The notes under the pieces are model-generated. The model did no database searches. It was given only the letters and a program-made list of their open reading frames with translations, and was not told the origin of the DNA. A program made the position numbers and the translations under genes. A stretch of 37,828 bases of DNA, taken from NCBI GenBank assembly GCA_012719545.1, contig JAAYAD010000064.1:1-37828 (forward strand), read 5' to 3'. The stretch is from Clostridiaceae bacterium. Lineage in GTDB: Bacteria > Bacillota > Clostridia > DSM-8532. Of this stretch, positions 8,518 through 17,047 are shown piece after piece; the first letter of the stretch is position 1; every line of letters begins with the position of its first letter.

Positions 8518-10908
8518 TCAATTTCTGCATACTACAGTTGACACTTTCATCCTGTTTCCATTTTTATGTGCTTCCACAAGGATTCCGCCCCTATCAAGAG
8601 TATTTAATACTCTTGTCCCCTGAACTTTAAGCCTGTCAAGTACTTCGGGGCTTGGATGCCCATAATTGTTGGCACCAACCGAAATTACTGCAAGGCTTGG
8701 ATTGGCATTTTTGAGAAAGGTCATTCCTGTGGAGTATTTTGAGCCATGGTGGGCTACCTTCAGTAAATCGCAGTCTATAAGTGCTCCATCCCTTATTAAG
8801 AGTTCCTCGGTATCAGTTCCTATATCCCCTGTGAACAGAGCACTGAATCCTCCATAATCAAGCCTTGTGACAAGGCCCAGTTCATTTACGCTTACAGATT
8901 CTGCATCCGGCATAAGCCAGGACTCTTCCAAGGGATACAAGGCCTTTATAGTAAGCCCTTCTTCACTTAACAGCACATCCCCTTCATTTGCTCTTACAAT
9001 CTGTATATTCTGTTCCTGTGCCAATTCAACAAGTTCTCTAATTTCATCATCCCCGGAATCGGCTATGGCAAGCTTTTTTACCGGCATTTTTTCTATAACG
9101 CTTAAAAGCCCTCCTATATGGTCCATATGACCGTGAGTGGCAATCATAAGATCAATTTGCGTCATGTTCAAATCATAGAGTAAGGGCACAACAACCTTTT
9201 CACCTATGTACGATGAGCCTTCTTTATCGTTGCTGCTTCCTCCTCCGTCAATAATTATGTTGCTTCCCTTTGGAGTTCTTATTATCGTGCAGTCTCCCTG
9301 CCCCACATCTGCAAAATACACTTTTAAGTTTTGGTCAGGAACGCATATGAAAATTATAACTACACCCAATACAAGGACAATTCCTGCAAGTACCTGCCGG
9401 CAGACAGCTTTGTCAAACTCAGCCAGTTTGGGATGCACAAACCTTATGTAAAACAGGAAAATATAGTACATCACTATCAGAATAAAAGGAGGTGTGGCAA
9501 CCAATATCTCAGCCCACGGCAATTTGGACAGGCCTTGAGTAAGAATAATCAATATATCGGTCATGACCCGCGTTATAAAACCAAGTATTTTTCCTATGCC
9601 AAGGGCGAAATATCCGGCACCAGCAGACAATATCCCAAGCAGCGTAAGAGTGCCCGTAAGCGGAATAACCAATATATTGGACAGAAAAGAAACAAAAGAT
9701 AGGGTATTAAAATTGTAGACTATAACAGGCATAACCCCTATCTGGGCAGCCAGGGTTCCTGCCAGAGCATCCCGGATGCTTTTGGGAAGTTTGTCGGGGA
9801 TTCCTGAAAATATAGGCTTATAGAATACAGCCAATGACAGGGTTGCTGAAAAGGACAATATGAACCCTAAGTCAAACAGCATATAGCTGTTATATAAAAG
9901 GATTATCAGTGCTGAAGCCGCCAAAGAACAGTAAATGTCGGTTTTTCGCCACAGCATCATACCAACGAGCATTATTCCTGCCATTATGGCTGCCCTGACT
10001 ATTGATGCCTCCATGCCTGTGGCGAACACATACAAAAGCATGGCAGGGAATGCAACCATTGATGCCCAGCGTTTGTTTAAGCCCATGCGAAGAAGAATCC
10101 ACATAATAGGGAGGACAATAAAAGCTATATTTGCCCCTGAAACAGCCATGATATGGGATAGGCCAGCTCTTCTGAAGCCTTCTTCCATCTCCTGTGGCAT
10201 TTCATCCGTATAGCCAATAATCATTCCTGCCAAAACTGAGGCTTCTGTCCCGGGAATGTATTTATTCAGCCCCTTTAATAAGGCCCCACGTATTTTATAG
10301 CCCGTCTCCTTGAACCAATATGCCTTTTTGCCGTCATGAATGGTCAAAGATTTTGATGATACGGCCATGGTTGCGGCAACTTTTCTGGCGGCAAGATATT
10401 TTTGCGTGTCAAAGCCTCCAATGTTCCGCTTTGACTGAGGCAGCCTTATCCGTCCTGTAATCCGGACCATGGACCCATATTCCAACCTGGATATTGATGA
10501 GTAGACGGTAATTTGAACACGTGCCTTATTGAGCTTTTCAACCTGGCCATCCTGGCTTTTTAAGGTGTTTGCTTCCAGAGTAAAGCGGACTTTGCCGTCC
10601 TGAACCCTGGGCATATCAAGAACTCTTCCTTCAAGCACAACCGTCTGGTTGTTCCATGGAGCAAATAAATTTTTATAATAATTTTCATTTATGCTGTGCA
10701 AGGTATAACCTGCAATTAAAAATGGGACAGCCAAAAGAATAAAAGGTGAAGCCTTCCCTTTTATCGGAAGATAAAACAGTATAAATGCCAATATACTCAA
10801 TGCAGCAAATGCAATTCCCCAGGCATCAGATAGGCTCAGATCGGCAAGAATTATACCCCAAGCCAATGCCAAAGCCCAGATAACAAGAGGTCTTTTCATA
10901 AACAGCAC
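8518..10908 (-). CDS. comEC: ComEC/Rec2 DNA-uptake channel protein
   Basis: A polytopic membrane protein that moves single-stranded DNA into the cell during transformation. It has 796 residues, the normal length. In order: several N-terminal helices, a DUF4131-like OB region (about residues 80-180, with VVLEGRVLDMPR), the Competence membrane domain (about 210-480, with the HIMAVSGANIAF signature), and a C-terminal metallo-beta-lactamase-like domain (about 510-770) with ADVGQGDCTII, THGHMDHIGG and VAHHGS. The zinc-ligand motifs look intact. Two starts are possible: GTG at 10908, used here and directly after the GNAT stop with AAGGA upstream, or ATG at 10899 with AGGTG upstream. It is the last gene of the pgeF - binding protein - GNAT - comEC run. 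No other competence genes are present here, so competence cannot be claimed. Confidence 0.93.
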   Translation of the reverse strand: MLFMKRPLVIWALALAWGIILADLSLSDAWGIAFAALSILAFILFYLPIKGKASPFILLAVPFLIAGYTLHSINENYYKNLFAPWNNQTVVLEGRVLDMPRVQDGKVRFTLEANTLKSQDGQVEKLNKARVQITVYSSISRLEYGSMVRITGRIRLPQSKRNIGGFDTQKYLAARKVAATMAVSSKSLTIHDGKKAYWFKETGYKIRGALLKGLNKYIPGTEASVLAGMIIGYTDEMPQEMEEGFRRAGLSHIMAVSGANIAFIVLPIMWILLRMGLNKRWASMVAFPAMLLYVFATGMEASIVRAAIMAGIMLVGMMLWRKTDIYCSLAASALIILLYNSYMLFDLGFILSFSATLSLAVFYKPIFSGIPDKLPKSIRDALAGTLAAQIGVMPVIVYNFNTLSFVSFLSNILVIPLTGTLTLLGILSAGAGYFALGIGKILGFITRVMTDILIILTQGLSKLPWAEILVATPPFILIVMYYIFLFYIRFVHPKLAEFDKAVCRQVLAGIVLVLGVVIIFICVPDQNLKVYFADVGQGDCTIIRTPKGSNIIIDGGGSSNDKEGSSYIGEKVVVPLLYDLNMTQIDLMIATHGHMDHIGGLLSVIEKMPVKKLAIADSGDDEIRELVELAQEQNIQIVRANEGDVLLSEEGLTIKALYPLEESWLMPDAESVSVNELGLVTRLDYGGFSALFTGDIGTDTEELLIRDGALIDCDLLKVAHHGSKYSTGMTFLKNANPSLAVISVGANNYGHPSPEVLDRLKVQGTRVLNTLDRGGILVEAHKNGNRMKVSTVVCRN

Positions 10909-11400
10909 CTATATTTCCTTAACCAATATTTCAACATGGGATGGTTTTTGATTATCAAGATAAGCACTTTTAAGGCCAAGCTTTTTCCAGAATCTTAAGC
11001 CTATGGGGTTGTTTTTCGAAACCGAAACCATTAAGGCAATTGAACCATATTGGGCTCTTATATTATCAAGAAGAAGGTTCACTGCGCGGGTACCGTATCC
11101 TTTATGCTGATACTTATAATCGATGAGCAGTATATATATCCATAAAACCTGTCTTTCGCCGGTTTTTTTAATCTCACCATAGATAAAACCTATTGTTTCA
11201 CCAGTTTCTTTTATATCTATCATTAGGACAATTTTATTTTTGATTTGGGTATCCAGAAGCTCTGGCTTTATCTTTGAGAATTCCTTAAAACCCGTAGCAT
11301 ACCCGTAAACACCTGTCATTTTGTACCATTTTTCAAGCAGGGGCAAATCTTTTTGCCCAATGCCTCTTAGAATCACTCCATGAGTATTTGTACTCCCCAT
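10909..11400 (-). CDS. GNAT-family N-acetyltransferase
   Basis: A 163-residue cytoplasmic acetyltransferase of the GNAT superfamily. The acetyl-CoA-binding motif is seen as the strand LWIYILLIDYKYQHKGYGTRA (about residues 85-105), which contains the QHKGYGT pyrophosphate loop. It is followed by a helix and the NPIGLRFWKKLGLKSAY motif typical of the C-terminal half. The substrate cannot be predicted. The stop codon abuts the comEC GTG start, and the start lies 15 bases after the binding-protein gene, so it is translationally and transcriptionally tied to both. Confidence 0.88.
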   Translation of the reverse strand: MGSTNTHGVILRGIGQKDLPLLEKWYKMTGVYGYATGFKEFSKIKPELLDTQIKNKIVLMIDIKETGETIGFIYGEIKKTGERQVLWIYILLIDYKYQHKGYGTRAVNLLLDNIRAQYGSIALMVSVSKNNPIGLRFWKKLGLKSAYLDNQKPSHVEILVKEI

Positions 11401-11415
11401 AAAGATAACCTCAGA

Positions 11416-12954
11416 TTATTCTACTATATACCATTCGCTCCAGCCGTTATAGATATTCTTCCAGATGGGCTTTCTGGGTCCTTTTATGTTCTTATGGTAC
11501 AAAAGCACACCATTCTTCCTGCTTAAGGGTAAAACAACAAAATTGTTGCCGCTTATGGCAAGACTCTCCGAAATAAGGTCGGGCATCTCTGACAGACTAG
11601 CAGAAACAGGCATTCTGCAGCCCAGAATAATCATGTCAAAGGAGCCTGATGCTACAGCCTTTTGTGTATCCAAAGATGTAACATTTTGAGCAGAAACCTT
11701 AATTCCAATTTCAAAGAGGGCCTTGCTTATCCACTCACTGAAATAAGTTCTTTCTTCATATACGCCATTATACAGAAGCTGAAGCACAATCTGGCTTTTT
11801 GCTCCGTTTTTTGCCGAATACAGGATATTCTCTTCCTCATCGTACTTGTATCCCGCTTCCAGTAAGGCATTGATGGTACTTCTTCTGTCCAGGGCATTTT
11901 GCCGGGTAAAGCTGAACAAGGCATTAAGCTCAGCCTTCCCATTTTCAACCGGCTCTTTTTCCGAGTACCAGCAAAGATATTCAATGATGGCTTTTCTGAA
12001 GGCTTCATCGGAAACAGGTGAATTTTTTAACCCCTTTGGTGAAACAGCCAGAATCTCAAATTTATCGCTTTCATACTCATTGCAGTAAATGTCGGTACGT
12101 TTTGAATATACCCCTGTATCAGCATCCAGATAGGCAATATCCACCTCTTTTTTCTGGAAGGCAGCCATGATATCCGATTCATTGGCATAGATTTTAAAAG
12201 TTATTTTGTCAATCCATAAAGGATGTGAAATACCTTCATCTGAATCCAAATACCAGTACGATTCATTTCTCGTCAGGGTTATTTCATTATCATCATATGC
12301 AGCATATATGTAAGGCCCTGTTCCAATGGGTATAAGCTTTTCATTATGCCCTTCAACCGGCCACTCCTCAAAGATATGCCTTGGAACTATGGGGAAAGTA
12401 AGCTTATTAACAAATACCGGATCGGGATTTTTCAGTACTATTTTTAAGCCAAGGCGCCCTAAAGCCTGTACGCTTTCTATGCCTGAAACATTCCTGTGAT
12501 AGATGGACTTTTCACCGGCCTTTTGAATTGCCTCGATGGTAAACGCCACATCGTCTGCGGACAATTGCTCTCCGTCATGGAAAAATATTTTGTCTCTCAA
12601 AGCAAAGTCAAAGACAAGGCCGTCCTGACTAACGCTATAGCTTTCTGCAAGGCCGTTTTTAACCTCTTCGTCCCCTACTTCAAAGAACAGCTGGTCAAAA
12701 ATAAAAAGAGAAAGATGGCGGACAGTTTGGTTTTTTGTAGTAAGGGGATTCAATGTATTGGGGCGGTACATAAATAAATTTAATGTACCTCCCGGGGCAG
12801 GGCCCACATCTTCCTTTACCGCATCCATAGTATTGTCTTCCAGAAAGGCACCTGTACCTGTATTTAATCCCTTGATTTCAAAAAGCCCGCTGCACCCTGA
12901 AAGTATTAAAACCAGCAGTAAAACCACACATGTTATCTTTCTCACACTTCTCAT
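11416..12954 (-). CDS. peptide/nickel-type ABC transporter substrate-binding lipoprotein
   Basis: A 512-residue family 5 extracellular solute-binding protein (DppA/OppA type). It has a lipoprotein signal peptide, VVLLLVLILSGCSG, with the lipid-modified cysteine at residue 21. The body shows the usual opening PGGTLNLFMYRPNTLNPLTT, DGLVFDFALRDKIFFHDGEQLSADDVAFTIEAI (split by eye into the family's conserved blocks) and GTGPYIYA. The start ATG overlaps the end region of pgeF: only 4 bases separate the pgeF stop from it, with AGAGGATG as binding site. No permease or ATPase genes adjoin, so its transporter partner must be encoded elsewhere, or it may act as a sensor. The ligand is unknown. Confidence 0.9.
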   Translation of the reverse strand: MRSVRKITCVVLLLVLILSGCSGLFEIKGLNTGTGAFLEDNTMDAVKEDVGPAPGGTLNLFMYRPNTLNPLTTKNQTVRHLSLFIFDQLFFEVGDEEVKNGLAESYSVSQDGLVFDFALRDKIFFHDGEQLSADDVAFTIEAIQKAGEKSIYHRNVSGIESVQALGRLGLKIVLKNPDPVFVNKLTFPIVPRHIFEEWPVEGHNEKLIPIGTGPYIYAAYDDNEITLTRNESYWYLDSDEGISHPLWIDKITFKIYANESDIMAAFQKKEVDIAYLDADTGVYSKRTDIYCNEYESDKFEILAVSPKGLKNSPVSDEAFRKAIIEYLCWYSEKEPVENGKAELNALFSFTRQNALDRRSTINALLEAGYKYDEEENILYSAKNGAKSQIVLQLLYNGVYEERTYFSEWISKALFEIGIKVSAQNVTSLDTQKAVASGSFDMIILGCRMPVSASLSEMPDLISESLAISGNNFVVLPLSRKNGVLLYHKNIKGPRKPIWKNIYNGWSEWYIVE

Positions 12955-12958
12955 AATT

Positions 12959-13795
12959 TCATCCTCTGATCATTAAAAAGGCCGCTCCCGTACCTGTTTT
13001 TCCCCCGCTGCCCCGGTGGGAAAAGAAGGTATCCTTATTGCACCTGGTGCAAATACTGCAGCCATATATCCTCTTTTTATCCACACCCTGCCTTATAAGG
13101 CATTCAAAAATAATTCCCTCTAAATCAATAACCCATTTATCCTCAGATTTTGGCTTAATATATGAAGGGGCAAAAGAGAAATTATCCCAAAACTCCTTCA
13201 CCACTTCACTTCCCACTTCAAAGCAGCAATCCCTTATATGGGGACCAATTGATACATGGATATCGGACGGATCCGAGCCATACTCTGAAACCATCTTTTT
13301 TATTGTCTGACCTCCAATATTTTTAACGGTGCCCCTCCAGCCCGAATGAGAAAGGCCAATAACCTTCTTTACAGGGTCAAAGAAATATATGGGAACACAG
13401 TCTGCATACAGGGTGACAAGCATCAGATTTGATTCACTGGTTAAGATACCGTCAATATCTGTATAAGTTCTTGGCCGTATAATTCCCATCCCCCCATGTT
13501 CTTTGGTTACCACCATTACATTATTCGTATGGGTTTGATGGGAAAGTACCATATTGTTTAGAGGTATATTTAAATCCTCACTTAATAATCTGTAATTTTC
13601 TCGAACATTCTCTAAAGGTTCGGGCCTGTTAAAATTGAGGTTCAGGGTTGCGTAATCTCCCTGACTTACTCCCCCAAAACGGGTAGTAAAGCCAGCAATC
13701 AATTGTGGCATTCCTGACAGCGGATAAATTTCAATATAGCGTAATTTTGCTGTATTAACCCTTTCAAGCTGCTGATCATAGAAGTTCTTATGCAC
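12959..13795 (-). CDS. pgeF: peptidoglycan editing factor / multicopper-polyphenol-oxidase-like (YfiH) protein
   Basis: A 278-residue YfiH/DUF152-family protein. Family members include E. coli PgeF, which limits misincorporation of serine in place of alanine in peptidoglycan precursors, and purine-nucleoside phosphorylase/deaminase enzymes (LACC1-like). Diagnostic blocks are LSHQTHTNNV, YTDIDGILT, ADCVPIYFFDP, GLSHSGWRGTVKNI, IGPHIRDCCFEVG, and CTRCNKDTFFSHRG near the end, which supply the zinc-binding His and Cys residues. The start is GTG at 13795 with GAGGGA seven bases upstream. It heads the four-gene run that ends in comEC. The biochemical role in this organism is inferred from the family only. 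Confidence 0.9.
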   Translation of the reverse strand: MHKNFYDQQLERVNTAKLRYIEIYPLSGMPQLIAGFTTRFGGVSQGDYATLNLNFNRPEPLENVRENYRLLSEDLNIPLNNMVLSHQTHTNNVMVVTKEHGGMGIIRPRTYTDIDGILTSESNLMLVTLYADCVPIYFFDPVKKVIGLSHSGWRGTVKNIGGQTIKKMVSEYGSDPSDIHVSIGPHIRDCCFEVGSEVVKEFWDNFSFAPSYIKPKSEDKWVIDLEGIIFECLIRQGVDKKRIYGCSICTRCNKDTFFSHRGSGGKTGTGAAFLMIRG

Positions 13796-13865
13796 AAAAA
13801 ATCCCTCAATTTTATAAGTTTTCGTCTCGAATATTTTTTACAATATATGAATGCGTTTCCAAAAA

Positions 13866-14273
13866 TTATAACACATGCTGACCTATGGTCTCAACCAAAA
13901 GGTCAATGCTTTTGGGAAGGTCGCAATCAGCACCCACAATATGCAAATTGCATCTGTTTAAAGGTATCAGAATCTTTTTTGCAGGACTCTCTGCTATAGC
14001 CAGCGCCATAGCGGGAGAAAGCTCTCCCAGCATGGAATTGGCTGATATTATCCCCACCGTTCCTGTAATTATATCAACCTTTGGGACATTTACAACAATA
14101 GCATTTTCACCCGACGCTCCTTCGTCGGCGCCGGCTTTGAGCATGGCCGCTGTTGCCAGTGCGTTGGTGCCCAGAGCTATAATCTCAATTTTGCTGCCAA
14201 ATCTGGCTTTTAATCTTTCAACTATGGATTTGCCAATGCCGCCGCCCTGGCCATCTACTACAGCAATGCGCAT
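13866..14273 (-). CDS. DUF3842 family protein
   Basis: A 135-residue protein that opens with a nucleotide-binding-like glycine motif, IAVVDGQGGGIGKSIVE, then alternating strand/helix segments rich in Ala and Gly. I recognise it as the DUF3842 family, found mainly in Clostridia and without known function. The fold suggests a Rossmann-type or FeoA-independent nucleotide-binding unit, but no catalytic residue can be named. The start has AAGGAGG eight bases upstream. It lies 70 bases before pgeF on the same strand and may lead that operon. Its upstream region contains an operator-like dyad inside a putative promoter. Confidence 0.82.
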   Translation of the reverse strand: MRIAVVDGQGGGIGKSIVERLKARFGSKIEIIALGTNALATAAMLKAGADEGASGENAIVVNVPKVDIITGTVGIISANSMLGELSPAMALAIAESPAKKILIPLNRCNLHIVGADCDLPKSIDLLVETIGQHVL

Positions 14274-14303
14274 TGTATTCCTCCTTAAAGAACCGGACCG
14301 TAA

Positions 14304-14334
14304 ATATTAATTGTCACAGGTATATTCTGACAAT
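14304..14334 (-). promoter_or_regulatory. putative promoter with operator-like dyad upstream of DUF3842 gene
   Basis: On the minus strand there is a -35 TTGTCA (14328-14333), an 18-base spacer and a -10 TAATAT (14304-14309). Overlapping it is a perfect inverted repeat, ATTGTCA/TGACAAT (14310-14316 and 14328-14334), with arms separated by 11 bases. A protein bound there would sit on the -35 and spacer. No cognate regulator is identifiable. Confidence 0.5.
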
Positions 14335-14405
14335 CAATGGTCTTTTATTTATTATAGCAGACTCTTCAAATATTAAGAACAGCAATGACCCCAAATATAA
14401 ATTTA

Positions 14406-14433
14406 CGGGGACAGGTGCTATTTCCTGTCCCCG
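14406..14433 (-). terminator. terminator after the SpoIVB-like gene
   Basis: A perfect 10-bp stem, CGGGGACAGG/CCTGTCCCCG, with an 8-base loop 11 bases past the stop. It is followed on the minus strand by an A/T-rich tract rather than a clean T run. Confidence 0.7.
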
Positions 14434-14444
14434 AAATCAATAAA

Positions 14445-15758
14445 TTACTTGCTTTTTGCAATTGAATTGGATTTGTTAAGCATGGATTCAATAAATACAC
14501 CATAGCCTCTTGTAGGGTCGTTTATAAATACATGGGTGACTGCCCCTACAAGCCTTCCGTCCTGGATTATTGGGCTTCCGCTCATACCCTGGACAATTCC
14601 TCCTGTTGCGTCCAGGAGTCTTTTGTCTGTAATGCATATGACAAGATTTTTTGTGCTGTTTAAATCAAATCTGTTTATCTTTTGTATTTCAATCTTATAT
14701 TCTTTTACTTCCTTGTCATTGATACAGGTTAAAATGGAGGCCTCCCCTTCATGAACCATGCTGTGGGAACCTATTTGCATCGGCCTTCCCCAGATTTTTT
14801 TGCTGTTGTCTCTGAAGTGTCCGAAAACACCATAATCGCAGTTAAGCAGTATGTCGCCAATAACATGCGGGTTCATGAGAAAATCGCCTTCAAGCTCTCC
14901 GGGAGCACCCTTAACTCCTTTTTTTATTCCCTGTATGCTAGATTCAAGAAGCTCCCCTGAACCCACCTGCAGCAATGCACCTGTATCAATATCATTGATT
15001 CCGTGTCCAAGGGCTCCATATACCTTTTTAACAGGATCAACAAAGGTAAGAGTGCCTATACCTGCGGAACTGTCCCTCACCCATATTCCAATCCTGTATT
15101 TGTCATCATCTCCGGATTTAATGGGTGTAATGGTTGTGGTATACTGTGAATTCTGCCTTTTGTAAACAAGCTCCAAAGGCTTTCCCTCAGAATTTTCCAC
15201 CACATCCAAAAGGTCTCTTATGCTGCGCAGCTCCCTTCCTCCTGCTTTGACAAGTATATCACCTGTCAAAAGACCTGCCGTCTCAGCAGGAGAAACCTTA
15301 ATTCCTTTTTCCGTAATAACGCTTGAAACATTGATTATTACTATTCCATTGGTTTTAAGCCTTATCCCTATGGGATTGCCGCTGGCCAAAACCTGCTGAC
15401 TGACTATTGAACGGACCTCCACAGTTTTTACCGGGATTATTCCAAACATTCGCAGGTCAAGCTTTGCCACACCTTCGTCGACGGCTTTTACGGTATATGG
15501 GTTTTCAAAAGCTGTCACTGCCTTTTTGCTGCTGTTGTTAAGCACAAGTATGTCGCTTTTGCTTTCTGCCTGCAAAAACAAAGGTGAAACTAAGGACAGG
15601 ACATAATCTTCACCCTTAAGCAGGGTGATATGCCCCGGCAACATAATTAAAGTAACGATATATGCAACTAAAAATATAAGTATTGGTATGGATATTAATG
15701 ATGATGGCTTAAATTTCTTCACAAATGTATCACGCTCCATAACGCATTTCACTTTCAT
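14445..15758 (-). CDS. spoIVB: SpoIVB-type serine peptidase (S55) with PDZ domain
   Basis: SpoIVB is made in the forespore, secreted into the intermembrane space, and cleaves SpoIVFA, releasing pro-sigma-K processing in the mother cell. The 437-residue product has an N-terminal membrane anchor (about 20-42), a PDZ domain (about 130-200, with AETAGLLTGDILVKAGG), and an S55 domain. Its apparent triad is His252 (ALGHGI), Asp378 (CITD) and Ser393 (GMSGSP); the 15-residue Asp-Ser spacing equals that of the Bacillus enzyme as I recall it. The start ATG has CAGG upstream; a second ATG lies at codon 7. Unusually, it is not beside recN or spo0A but between ung and the DUF3842 gene. It may therefore be the sole copy moved, or a paralogue. 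Confidence 0.88.
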   Translation of the reverse strand: MKVKCVMERDTFVKKFKPSSLISIPILIFLVAYIVTLIMLPGHITLLKGEDYVLSLVSPLFLQAESKSDILVLNNSSKKAVTAFENPYTVKAVDEGVAKLDLRMFGIIPVKTVEVRSIVSQQVLASGNPIGIRLKTNGIVIINVSSVITEKGIKVSPAETAGLLTGDILVKAGGRELRSIRDLLDVVENSEGKPLELVYKRQNSQYTTTITPIKSGDDDKYRIGIWVRDSSAGIGTLTFVDPVKKVYGALGHGINDIDTGALLQVGSGELLESSIQGIKKGVKGAPGELEGDFLMNPHVIGDILLNCDYGVFGHFRDNSKKIWGRPMQIGSHSMVHEGEASILTCINDKEVKEYKIEIQKINRFDLNSTKNLVICITDKRLLDATGGIVQGMSGSPIIQDGRLVGAVTHVFINDPTRGYGVFIESMLNKSNSIAKSK

Positions 15759-15926
15759 AAGTTAACCTGCATATGGAGCTCTTATGCTTAAATAAAAATC
15801 CTATTTGTGTAAACAAAAAAACTATTTATTTCTAAACTTAAGCCAACCCATTTATTATGATAAAGCTGACAAAATTTTATTATCAGCTATAATTCCGAAA
15901 TAAGGTATGTAAATTGTTGGTTGTCT

Positions 15927-16607
15927 TCATATTGCTTTTTCAATGTTTTCAATCTGCCAGTCAATGGGTTCAATGCCATGACTTAAAAGAAAATTATTTG
16001 CTTGTGAGAAGGGCTTTGTACCGAAAAATCCTCTGGAAGCAGAAAGTGGACTTGGATGGGCAGATTCTATAATAAGATGCAGTGGATTTTTAATGAGTTC
16101 CCTCTTCTTTCTGGCATTGTTGCCCCAGAGTATAAATACCACTGGTGTGTTTTTTTGGTCTACCACTTCTATTATTTTGTCGGTAAACAGTTCCCAGCCT
16201 TTGCCTTTGTGGGAGTCGGATTTGCCCTCTTCCACTGTCAGCACCGCATTCAAAAGAAGCACTCCCTGAATAGCCCATTTTTTTAGATATCCGTTATCAG
16301 GTATATAGCAGCCAAGGTCTGAATTCAGTTCTTTGTAAATATTTTTAAGTGAACCGGGAATTTTGACTCCTTCCTTCACTGAAAAAGCAAGGCCGTGGGA
16401 AAAACCGGGAGTGGCATACGGGTCCTGTCCCAGAATAAGACACTTAACATTTTCGTATGGTGTGTATTTTAAGGCATTGAATATATCTTCCCTTTTAGGA
16501 AAAATTGTTTTGGTCCTGTATTCTTCATCCAGCCATTTTTTCAGATTTATAAAGTAATCCTTGGTAAACTCCTGGCCTAAATATCGGCTCCAACTGTTTT
16601 CCAGCAT
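15927..16607 (-). CDS. ung: uracil-DNA glycosylase, family 1
   Basis: Removes uracil from DNA to start base-excision repair. The 226-residue protein is of normal length. It has the water-activating motif GQDPYATPGFSHGLAFSV (Asp62) and the DNA-intercalation motif AHPSPLSA (His184). Most family 1 enzymes have His after GQDPY where this one has Ala, which is a tolerated variant. The start is supported by a purine-rich AGAAGGAGGAAG tract. It lies 168 bases before the SpoIVB-like gene on the same strand; I see no clear terminator between them. Confidence 0.95.
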   Translation of the reverse strand: MLENSWSRYLGQEFTKDYFINLKKWLDEEYRTKTIFPKREDIFNALKYTPYENVKCLILGQDPYATPGFSHGLAFSVKEGVKIPGSLKNIYKELNSDLGCYIPDNGYLKKWAIQGVLLLNAVLTVEEGKSDSHKGKGWELFTDKIIEVVDQKNTPVVFILWGNNARKKRELIKNPLHLIIESAHPSPLSASRGFFGTKPFSQANNFLLSHGIEPIDWQIENIEKAI

Positions 16608-16758
16608 TCTTCCTCCTTCTCTCTGTCATGTATAAATTACTTAACGGATTTAAAATTGAATCCTGGCAATTTACGCAGATTTCAATTTATTTTTGTCATA
16701 TTATATGCTATTATTGCAATGTTGCGCCAATGTAATTTTTGACGGTTAGAGGTATGTT

Positions 16759-17028
16759 ATGAGCATATTTGAAAGCATGATGCTGATTTGTTTTGGAATT
16801 GCCTGGCCCATCAATATTTATAAATCCCTGAAAGCCAGAACAGCCAAAGGAAAAAGCCTTTGGTTTCTTATAGTGGTTGTGATAGGCTACATCTCTGGCA
16901 TTATACATAAACTTCTTTACAGTTTCGATATTGTGCTGGCTTTGTATGTGCTTAACTTAATCATGGTCACAATTGACATGTCGCTCTTTTTCAGAAACCG
17001 CAGGCTGGACAGGCTGCACGAAAACTAA
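16759..17028 (+). CDS. small PQ-loop-like integral membrane protein
   Basis: An 89-residue protein with three predicted helices (about residues 5-20, 34-52 and 57-77), the layout of a half-size SemiSWEET/PQ-loop unit. The first helix ends in a proline motif, AWPINIYKSLKARTAKGKS, comparable to the PQ-loop turn, although Gln is replaced by Ile. Related small proteins of unknown function occur in Clostridia. If it dimerises as SemiSWEETs do, it could transport a small solute; this is inference. The start ATG has GAGG 7 bases upstream. It is a lone plus-strand gene between minus-strand ung and the repeat cluster before uvrB. Confidence 0.75.
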   Translation: MSIFESMMLICFGIAWPINIYKSLKARTAKGKSLWFLIVVVIGYISGIIHKLLYSFDIVLALYVLNLIMVTIDMSLFFRNRRLDRLHEN

Positions 17029-17047
17029 TCCTTGCATCATCATAAGC

